Assembly (NCBI GenBank): GCA_025058985.1
Contig: JANXEB010000076.1
Location: 1 to 10,848 of the forward strand
Reading direction: 5' to 3'
From: Candidatus Aenigmatarchaeota archaeon
GTDB taxonomy: Archaea > Aenigmatarchaeota > Aenigmatarchaeia > CG10238-14 > SpSt-28
DNA: 10,848 nt
Shown: positions 5,751-10,848 of the stretch, piece after piece
Position numbering within the stretch: the first letter of the stretch is position 1
How the letters are laid out: every line of letters begins with the position of its first letter
The notes under the pieces: generated by a model
Database searches by the model: none
Seen by the model: the letters and a program-made list of their open reading frames with translations, nothing else
What the model was told of the DNA's origin: nothing
Position numbers and translations under genes: made by a program

Positions 5751-6207
5751 TTTTTATTAGGTTTTCTATTAACTGAATAAACTTATTTTCATCTATTGGA
5801 CAACCGGGTATTTCTCCATCTACCTTAACTACTTCTTTTAGAGTAAAACACTTTTCTAAAAATCCAAATTTTTCTAATATTTCTTTTATCTCTCTCTTCT
5901 TCTCTTCATTAAAATTATTTCTCAAGTTAGAAGGAGGTCCTGAAATAGCACATGTTCCAAGAGCTATTAGTTTTTTGGTTTTTTCTCTAATCTTTTTTAT
6001 TTTTTCTAAGTCTTTTTTAGTAGAAACAACACCCTCAACAAAAGCTATGTCCATTTCTTTAATTTCGTTTTCACTCTTAATTAATCTAAAGTTAACAAAT
6101 TCTAAATAGTTTTTCCACTCAAAATATTTGTTGTTTAAAACTTCAAGTACATTAACACTACAACCTTCATCACAAGTTAAAGAGAAAAAACCTACTTTAA
6201 GCTTCAT
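5734..6207 (-). CDS. [NiFe]-hydrogenase small subunit, short single-cluster form
   Basis: This is the electron-transfer subunit holding the iron-sulfur cluster nearest the Ni-Fe site. The 157 residues cover only the flavodoxin-like N-terminal domain. SLTCDEGC lies at 9-16, DIAFVEGVVST at 53-63, ALGTCAISG with Cys86 at 82-90, and GEIPGCPIDE with Cys136 at 131-140. Group 3b small subunits such as the Pyrococcus delta chain are about 260 residues and carry a cysteine-rich C-terminal domain for two more [4Fe-4S] clusters; that domain is absent. The large-subunit ATG lies inside the last codons, so no coding space was lost to a frameshift. Aligning the GC pair of CxGC leaves Asp13 where the first cluster cysteine normally sits, with Cys12 one residue earlier. 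The gene overlaps the preceding one by 11 bases. Confidence 0.9.
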   Translation of the reverse strand: MKLKVGFFSLTCDEGCSVNVLEVLNNKYFEWKNYLEFVNFRLIKSENEIKEMDIAFVEGVVSTKKDLEKIKKIREKTKKLIALGTCAISGPPSNLRNNFNEEKKREIKEILEKFGFLEKCFTLKEVVKVDGEIPGCPIDENKFIQLIENLIKNARRY

Positions 6208-6772
6208 ATAAATTTTTTATTAAAAGTTTAAAGTGGTTTAAATCATTCTTCAACTTTTCTACTAGTTTCTCTTCCTCAACAACTCTAATTACAATTCTTC
6301 CATTTCTGCCAATCCCATGAACTACGAAATATTTTCCTTCTTCTATTTTCTTCCTTTCTTCTTCACTAATAAGACTAAAATCTAATTTGCTAGCTTTCTT
6401 AATTCCATGTGGGAGATAAACAATGTATTCGTTATCTTTTTTTCCAATTTTAACCATACATTCCATAAGAGATAGTAATAACACATGATTTTTCGAGCTA
6501 AGTACGTTATTTAAAATATCATAATTATGGGAAATATTATCTATTCCGTACTCAAAAAACATAGTTATTGCACCAGCTCCAAGTTTACTAATTTTATAAA
6601 TATATTTATCTAGCTTAGGAAAAAATGGAGCTAAATATTTCCATTCTATTTCTATTAAGCCATTTTTTTGTTTTCCATTCTTATTTATATACTGTTTAAA
6701 ATCTTCCAATTTTTCATAAACACAAGAAGCAAGATATCTTACATCAGTTTCTTTTAAAGTCAAAATTACCAT
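6197..6772 (-). CDS. Unrecognised protein at the head of the hydrogenase operon
   Basis: I do not recognise this 191-residue protein. It is soluble in appearance, with no transmembrane segment or signal peptide, and is rich in Lys and Glu. It has only two cysteines (17 and 105), so it is not the iron-sulfur or flavin partner usual in group 3 hydrogenases. The N-terminal two thirds mix helices with short hydrophobic strands (LGAGAITMFFEYGI at 64-77, VLLLSLMECMVKIG at 97-110). A beta-rich part follows, with YIVYLPHGIKKASKL at 116-130 and KYFVVHGIGRNGRIVIRVV at 147-165, ending in a charged helix to 191. It is first in the operon and overlaps the small-subunit start by 11 bases, with a TATA-like box at the right distance upstream. 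Translation coupling suggests a structural, chaperone or electron-partner role, but this is inference. Confidence 0.75.
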   Translation of the reverse strand: MVILTLKETDVRYLASCVYEKLEDFKQYINKNGKQKNGLIEIEWKYLAPFFPKLDKYIYKISKLGAGAITMFFEYGIDNISHNYDILNNVLSSKNHVLLLSLMECMVKIGKKDNEYIVYLPHGIKKASKLDFSLISEEERKKIEEGKYFVVHGIGRNGRIVIRVVEEEKLVEKLKNDLNHFKLLIKNLYEA

Positions 6773-6787
6773 AATGAAAGTACCGCA

Positions 6788-6805
6788 CTAAAAAATTTAT
6801 TATTT
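6788..6805 (-). promoter_or_regulatory. TATA-like promoter of the hydrogenase operon
   Basis: On the minus strand the run AATAATAAATTTTTTAG is centred about 25 bases upstream of the ATG at 6772, the distance expected for a leaderless archaeal transcript. It lies in the 59-base gap after aEF1-beta, and the bases between box and start (GTGCGGTACTTTC) are noticeably less AT-rich. No Shine-Dalgarno sequence precedes the start. This suggests that the hydrogenase operon is transcribed separately from the upstream zinc-ribbon/aEF1-beta pair, but read-through is possible. Confidence 0.45.
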
Positions 6806-6831
6806 TTGCTAGGAATAAATAATATTTGTAG

Positions 6832-7086
6832 TTAAATTGACCTAGTTATTCTTTCTACTTCCACGCTACTAACACCATCAATAGATTTAATTTTGTTTTC
6901 TAATTCTTCTAAAATATTACCAACATCCTCTATTATTTTATGAACAACTAAACATTTTAATCCAAATACAAAATCCTCAATCTCTATTTTTTCCGGTTTT
7001 ACTAAAATTTCTATTTTTTCTTTTATGTTGTTTATGTTAGCATTTTCTGTCGGGAAAACTTTTAATATTACAATAATTTTACTCAT
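6832..7086 (-). CDS. ef1b: Translation elongation factor aEF1-beta
   Basis: This is the guanine nucleotide exchange factor that recharges aEF1-alpha with GTP during elongation. The 84-residue length is normal for archaea, which have only the catalytic ferredoxin-like domain of the eukaryotic protein. Family features are the opening strand KIIVILKVFPTENANI (3-18), the conserved DFVFGLKCLVV (38-48), and the closing IDGVSSVEVERITR (69-82). The acidic pre-strand segment KIEIED is also typical. The ATG at 7086 overlaps the stop of the zinc-ribbon gene as ATGA, so the two are translationally coupled. This pairing is common in archaea. Confidence 0.93.
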   Translation of the reverse strand: MSKIIVILKVFPTENANINNIKEKIEILVKPEKIEIEDFVFGLKCLVVHKIIEDVGNILEELENKIKSIDGVSSVEVERITRSI

Positions 7087-7241
7087 GGTCCTACAAAGTT
7101 ACACTTTTGACAAACATAAGCGTTAGATAGTGCTCTACACGTTTTACACCTAATAATTTCAAAATCACCACAATTCGGACATTTAAACTTTACAAACAAC
7201 TCTTTTTCTAACACATTTCTGTTGCAGGATACGCAATTCAT
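7083..7241 (-). CDS. Four-CxxC zinc-ribbon microprotein (HVO_2753-like)
   Basis: This 52-residue protein is short enough to be missed by length cut-offs. I read it from the ATG at 7241 to the TGA at 7083-7085. It has four CxxC pairs, at Cys3/6, 21/24, 32/35 and 44/47, including CPNCG at 21-25 and CQKCNFVG near the end, enough to bind two zinc ions. It matches the archaeal zinc-finger family annotated as putative RNA-binding, of which Haloferax HVO_2753 is an example; members are commonly encoded beside aEF1-beta, as here. The stop overlaps the aEF1-beta start (ATGA). The gene diverges from htpX across only 27 bases. The molecular role is unknown; a link to translation is inferred from context. 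Confidence 0.9.
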   Translation of the reverse strand: MNCVSCNRNVLEKELFVKFKCPNCGDFEIIRCKTCRALSNAYVCQKCNFVGP

Positions 7242-7268
7242 AAAAAATATTTAAAATATATTAATAAT
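7242..7268. promoter_or_regulatory. 27-base divergent AT-only gap, zinc ribbon / htpX
   Basis: The gap contains only A and T. The strongest TATA-like element, ATATTTAAAATATA (7247-7260), is centred 24-25 bases before an internal ATG of htpX at 7278 but only about 15 bases before the ATG at 7269. It is about 12 bases from the minus-strand start at 7241. For that start, ATTAATAAT (7260-7268, plus-strand reading) has better spacing. The arrangement hints that a leaderless htpX message may begin at 7278, three codons inside the longest frame. Low sequence complexity makes this tentative. Confidence 0.35.
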
Positions 7269-8321
7269 ATGGTATTCATGTTATTGGATCCACTTTATCT
7301 AATTTGGGCAACAATAGGTTATGTATTAATGTTTTTCATAGCAGCTTTCGTAGCTCCTAAGCTAGCAAATAAGTTTTCAGGTAGATTGTCTCTTTATACT
7401 TCTATGATTATAATTGCTTCACTAACTATAGGTATTTTTTCGATAGTAATAGCAGTTATATTTACTATGCTCTCTAACTATTTTGGCAATATAATAGAGA
7501 TATCCGGTTTAATTTCTTTTGTTTTTATTGGAGTTGTTATTTCTAATTTATTAATGTATTTCTTATCGCCACTTTTAATAAACTTAATGTACAAAACAGA
7601 AAAAAATGCTAAACTACAAAGTATTGTAGATAAAGTTAAGAATAAATTAAACTATAGAGGAAAATTGAATGCAGTTGTGACTAGAAACTTTAGTTTACCT
7701 AATGCTTTTGCTTATGGTAATTTTATTTTTGGTAAATATGTTGCAGTAACTCCAGGCATGTTAAACCTTACTAGTGAGAGTGAATTAGAAGCTGTTATAG
7801 GTCATGAAATTGGGCATCACCTTCATAAGGATAATGCGGTAATGCTTTTATTTGGTTTATTACCGGCAATACTATATTACTTAGGATATTTTTTGTTTAG
7901 AACAGGTTTGTTTTATAGGGGTAAAAGGGAGAGTGGTTCTAATGCTATTTTAGCTATAGTAGGCTTAGTAGCAATGTTGGTTTCTTTTATAGTTCAGATG
8001 TTAATTTTAGCTTTTAGCAGAATGAGAGAATATTATTCTGATATGGTTGGAGCTAAAGCAAGTGGAAAAAAGATGATGCAATATTCCTTAGCGAAACTAC
8101 ATTATTATTATAAGGGTAATCAATATGCTTTAAGCAATTTAAATAATAATTCTACAAAAATGCTATTTATCTATGCTTTTTCCAATGTGATAGCCAATCC
8201 ATTAAAAGAGTTCGAGATAGACGAAATAAAAAAAGAAAAATATTCTGCTGTAGAGGAGTTTTTATCTTCTCACCCCCCAATTCCAAAGAGATTAGAATTT
8301 TTGGATAAACTTCCTTACTAA
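7269..8321 (+). CDS. htpX: HtpX-like membrane zinc metalloprotease (M48 family)
   Basis: HtpX proteases degrade misfolded membrane proteins. The protein has 350 residues with hydrophobic segments near 12-30, 44-69, 80-104, 189-211 and 226-249. The M48 catalytic motif is VIGHEIGHHLHKDN (176-189), with zinc ligands His179 and His183 and the catalytic Glu180. The third ligand is Glu254 in SRMREYYSDMVGA (250-262). PNAFAYG (144-150) and the late SHPP (334-337) are also family marks. The size exceeds classical bacterial HtpX (about 290) and agrees with longer archaeal members. Two in-frame starts are possible, 7269 and 7278; promoter spacing slightly favours the second. The stop and the next gene's start share a base (TAATG), so a GTPBP1-like GTPase is translated from the same message. 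Confidence 0.92.
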   Translation: MVFMLLDPLYLIWATIGYVLMFFIAAFVAPKLANKFSGRLSLYTSMIIIASLTIGIFSIVIAVIFTMLSNYFGNIIEISGLISFVFIGVVISNLLMYFLSPLLINLMYKTEKNAKLQSIVDKVKNKLNYRGKLNAVVTRNFSLPNAFAYGNFIFGKYVAVTPGMLNLTSESELEAVIGHEIGHHLHKDNAVMLLFGLLPAILYYLGYFLFRTGLFYRGKRESGSNAILAIVGLVAMLVSFIVQMLILAFSRMREYYSDMVGAKASGKKMMQYSLAKLHYYYKGNQYALSNLNNNSTKMLFIYAFSNVIANPLKEFEIDEIKKEKYSAVEEFLSSHPPIPKRLEFLDKLPY

Positions 8322-9883
8322 TGAAGATCCCGAAAAAAGAGAATAAATTGATAGAATTTAAGAGTAAACTTAATAGGGAATACCATTTAAAAGGAGACAG
8401 AAAAGAACATTTGGTCACACAGCTCAATTATTTGTTGGAGAACAACGGTGGTTATGCAGTTTATATTGTTGGTGTTGATGATAATGGAAAACCTATTGGT
8501 ATCAATGAGTATGAATTCGAGGAAACTCTCCAGGTTTTAAAAGAAGTCGCATCTTATTGTGGTGCAGAAGTATATAAAGTTGAAAAGTTTTTCGATAATG
8601 GAAGCTTGATTGGAAGAATAGTTTTTAGAAAACTTTCTAGCGGAAAAGAAATACAATCTATAAACGTTGGTATAGCCGGTCATGTTCATCATGGGAAATC
8701 TACATTGATAGCTACTTTGATTACTGGAAAAGAAGATAAAAATGGTAAAAATTGGTTATATTTAAATGTTTTACCGCACGAAATAAAAAGAAGACTTACT
8801 GCTGATCTACACTATACTTTGTTAGCATATAAAAATGGCAAACCTTTATTTTTTAACAACCCATTAGATAAAAAAGAAAAAAGAAAAATTATTTCGGAAA
8901 GTGATAAAATTGTAAATTTTGTAGATAATGTTGGTCATGATGCATGGATATACTCTAGCATTAGAGGATTAATAGGTCAAAATTTAGATTATGGTATATT
9001 GGTAGTTTCAGCTATAGATGGAATCACTAATATAACTAAAGAACACCTAGGGATAATGCTTTCTATAAATTTACCTATAGTAGTTTGTTTGACTAAAACT
9101 GATTTGTGTAAAGAGGAGAAAATAAATCAAGTAGTTGAGGAAATAAGTTCTCTGTTGAAAAATATAGGAAGAATACCTTTTCTAGTTAAGGATACTAATG
9201 ATTTAGGTGTGATTTTAGATAAGTTGGAGGTAGTTGTTCCTATAATCAAAACATCTGCTGTAACAAAAGAAGGTTATGATATTCTAGTTGATTTGTTTTC
9301 AAAGTTAAGAGAAAGAAAAAGAGAAGTAGATGGACCATTTTTGCTTTATATAGATAAGATTTATGACATAGAAGGGGTTGGCTGTGTTGTTAGTGGAAAC
9401 GTTTTAAAGGGAAAAATAAAAGAAGGTGAAACTTTGTTAATAGGTCCTTTAAAAGATGGGAGTTTTGAAGAAGTAAAAGCTTCTAGCATAGAAATACATA
9501 ATTATAGAGTTAACGAAGCTTCTGCTGGAAATATAGTCGGTATAGCGGTTAAAGGAGTAAATACGAAAGATATAAAAAGGGGCATGATACTTTGTGACAA
9601 ATCTTTAAATCCAAAACCAATTAAAAAATTTTTAGCAGAAATTTTAGTTTTAACTCATCCTACAAAAATTTCAGATGGTTACGAGCCTGTAGTTCATATA
9701 CATACAATAGAAGAAAGTGCAAAAATAAAACTCATAGATAAAGATTTTGTTAAAAGTGGTGAACAATGCAAAGCATTATTTACTTTTAAATATAATTCTC
9801 ATTACATCAGTGTTGGTGATAAACTAATTTTTAGAGAAGGTAAAACAAAAGGAATTGGCACAGTTTTAGAGTGCTATAGCTAA
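8321..9883 (+). CDS. GTPBP1-like translational GTPase (COG5258 type)
   Basis: This is a member of the EF-Tu superfamily related to eukaryotic GTPBP1/GTPBP2, proteins linked to mRNA turnover and ribosome rescue; the archaeal role is not established. The protein has 520 residues. An N-terminal family-specific domain covers about 1-113. The G domain follows, with P-loop GHVHHGKST (120-128), switch II DNVGHD (202-207, in the place of the DxPGH of EF-Tu), TKTD (258-261) and TSA (311-313). Two beta-barrel domains follow at about 338-430 and 435-520, starting with GPFLLYIDKIYDIEGVGCVVSG. The stretch from FVDNVGHDAWI to RGLIGQNLDYG resembles haloarchaeal members as I recall them. The gene is joined to htpX by TAATG. 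Its end overlaps pheT convergently by four bases. Confidence 0.9.
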   Translation: MKIPKKENKLIEFKSKLNREYHLKGDRKEHLVTQLNYLLENNGGYAVYIVGVDDNGKPIGINEYEFEETLQVLKEVASYCGAEVYKVEKFFDNGSLIGRIVFRKLSSGKEIQSINVGIAGHVHHGKSTLIATLITGKEDKNGKNWLYLNVLPHEIKRRLTADLHYTLLAYKNGKPLFFNNPLDKKEKRKIISESDKIVNFVDNVGHDAWIYSSIRGLIGQNLDYGILVVSAIDGITNITKEHLGIMLSINLPIVVCLTKTDLCKEEKINQVVEEISSLLKNIGRIPFLVKDTNDLGVILDKLEVVVPIIKTSAVTKEGYDILVDLFSKLRERKREVDGPFLLYIDKIYDIEGVGCVVSGNVLKGKIKEGETLLIGPLKDGSFEEVKASSIEIHNYRVNEASAGNIVGIAVKGVNTKDIKRGMILCDKSLNPKPIKKFLAEILVLTHPTKISDGYEPVVHIHTIEESAKIKLIDKDFVKSGEQCKALFTFKYNSHYISVGDKLIFREGKTKGIGTVLECYS

Positions 9884-10848
9884 AGAAAAACTTCTTCTAT
9901 TTCAATTTCACAAGCAGTTACTGGATAATAAACTTTGAAATTATATAGAATTTCCGGCAATATTTCTCCAACAAAACCAATTTGTTTTCCATTAACAAAA
10001 ATCCCAGCAACCCTTCCTTTTATAAAACTTCTATGTTCTATTTCTTTTAAATTATAATTTATTTTGAAATAATCTAAGATAGCTTCTAAATATTGTCTAC
10101 CATTTGTATAAGTTGTTTTTTCTCCGCAAATTAAAAAACATAAATGTGTTTTATGCTCTACTTTATTCCATTTGTTTTCATTTAACTCCAAAACATCTCC
10201 AACTTCAAAAATTTTTATAGGTTGCTTTTGTTCTATGTTATTACTTAAAACTTTTAGCAATTCTGGCAATATCCAAACTCTTATAATAGAAAAATTCTTA
10301 CTTAAAGGATTTTTTATTTTAACACAATTTTTTTCCTCCAAATTCATTTTATCAAATTGATCTTCTTTACTAGTTATTGAAAAAGGCGATGCCTCTATAA
10401 ATCCTTGCCCAACCATTAATTCAGCAATTTTTTCTTTTAATAAAGTTTTTTTACTAATTTCTCCAATAGTTTGTGTTGTTTTTGTATCTATTAATTCAAA
10501 ATTGTTAAAATTATAAGCTCTAGCAATTTCGTCCAACAAATCAAAATCATGAATTATATCAAACCTTATTGGAGGTATAATTACCTCAATTTTTTTATTA
10601 ACTATTCTAGCATCTATACCAACTTTATTCAAAAGATTTATTATTTCGCTTTCATTAATTTTTAAACCAAGATTTTTGTTAACATATCTTTTCGTTAAAT
10701 AGAATTTTCTAGTAGAAAATATGGGAAACTCTTTTTTTCCATTATCATTTATTTTCACTTTATAAATTTCTCCATCCAATTCAATACTAATAATTTTTAA
10801 AATTTGATCCATTGTTTTTAAATCAAAACCAGTTACTTCAACAAAAAC
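9880..10848 (-). CDS. pheT: Phenylalanyl-tRNA synthetase beta subunit, C-terminal part
   Basis: PheRS beta pairs with the catalytic alpha subunit to charge tRNA-Phe. The frame is open to the window edge: 322 residues before the TAG, with the first readable residues VFVEVTGFDLKTMDQ. An ATG at 10812 is internal, since the conserved VTGFDLKT block lies upstream of it. Archaeal PheT is about 550 residues, so roughly the last 60% is here. Visible parts are a B5-type domain with GLKINESEIINLLNKVGIDA and the conserved IPPIRFDIIHDFDLLDEIARAYNF, then the catalytic-like core with IKNPLSKNFSIIRVWILPELL and IKIFEVGDVL. The closing GFVGEILPEIL and PVTACEIEIEEVFL match archaeal C-termini. There is no anticodon-binding FDX domain, as expected for the archaeal form. 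It converges on the GTPase gene with a four-base overlap. Confidence 0.94.
   Translation of the reverse strand, partial: VFVEVTGFDLKTMDQILKIISIELDGEIYKVKINDNGKKEFPIFSTRKFYLTKRYVNKNLGLKINESEIINLLNKVGIDARIVNKKIEVIIPPIRFDIIHDFDLLDEIARAYNFNNFELIDTKTTQTIGEISKKTLLKEKIAELMVGQGFIEASPFSITSKEDQFDKMNLEEKNCVKIKNPLSKNFSIIRVWILPELLKVLSNNIEQKQPIKIFEVGDVLELNENKWNKVEHKTHLCFLICGEKTTYTNGRQYLEAILDYFKINYNLKEIEHRSFIKGRVAGIFVNGKQIGFVGEILPEILYNFKVYYPVTACEIEIEEVFL

Noticed and set aside
5734..6207. Frameshift or truncation explaining the short hydrogenase small subunit
   Set aside because: The large-subunit ATG is inside its final codons, so there is no remnant of a C-terminal cluster domain downstream; the short form looks native.
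8167..8427. Minus-strand reading frame of 86 codons across the htpX / GTPase junction
   Set aside because: It is antisense to two well-supported genes, has low-complexity Leu/Phe/Ser content and no family resemblance; it is a shadow of AT-rich coding sequence.
10813..10848. ATG at 10812 as the true start of the pheT product
   Set aside because: The conserved VTGFDLKT stretch of archaeal PheRS beta lies upstream in the same open frame and runs to the window edge, so the gene is partial and this ATG is internal.
1..10848. CRISPR array, insertion sequence, prophage or toxin-antitoxin pair
   Set aside because: I saw no regularly spaced direct repeats, transposase or integrase motifs, terminal inverted repeats or phage genes on either strand.

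Overview
The window looks like a compact, strongly AT-rich archaeal chromosome segment. Archaeal identity rests on deoxyhypusine synthase, aIF2-alpha, prefoldin alpha, aEF1-beta with its zinc-ribbon partner, a GTPBP1-type GTPase and an archaeal-type PheRS beta chain. Very short intergenic gaps, frequent 4-17 base same-strand overlaps, convergent antisense overlaps and low GC fit a reduced-genome archaeon, most plausibly of the DPANN group. That placement is inference; no marker here fixes the phylum.

Layout. 1-2262 (minus): deoC, aIF2-alpha and deoxyhypusine synthase, overlapping head to tail and read from right to left; the last is cut by the window edge. 2291-2707 (plus): prefoldin alpha, whose 3' end overlaps a rhomboid protease gene by 54 bases. 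2654-3823 (minus): a five-helix membrane protein followed by the rhomboid protease. 3856-3929 (plus): tRNA-Thr(GGT). 3930-4122: the longest non-coding gap, 193 bases. 4123-4500 (plus): a hydrogenase maturation protease facing its probable substrate. 4473-6772 (minus): a three-gene [NiFe]-hydrogenase operon made of an unrecognised 191-residue protein, a short small subunit and a large subunit. 6832-7241 (minus): a four-CxxC zinc-ribbon microprotein and aEF1-beta. 7269-9883 (plus): HtpX-type membrane protease and GTPBP1-like GTPase, joined by TAATG. 9880-10848 (minus): the C-terminal part of PheRS beta, cut by the window edge.

How the genes work together. Most of the window is translation and protein quality control: initiation, hypusination, elongation, aminoacylation, a tRNA, folding and membrane proteolysis. 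The metabolic insert is the hydrogenase cluster. Its small subunit keeps only the proximal-cluster domain, no diaphorase or ferredoxin gene is adjacent, and the operon opens with a protein I cannot assign. The large subunit keeps both nickel-binding motifs and a removable C-terminal peptide, and a dedicated endopeptidase is encoded convergently. The antisense overlap of protease and large-subunit genes falls almost exactly on the codons of the peptide the protease should remove.

Several divergent gene pairs are separated by only 27-32 bases. In two of these gaps the AT-rich box at leaderless-promoter distance from one gene lies beside the start of the other. No CRISPR array, insertion sequence or prophage signature was seen.
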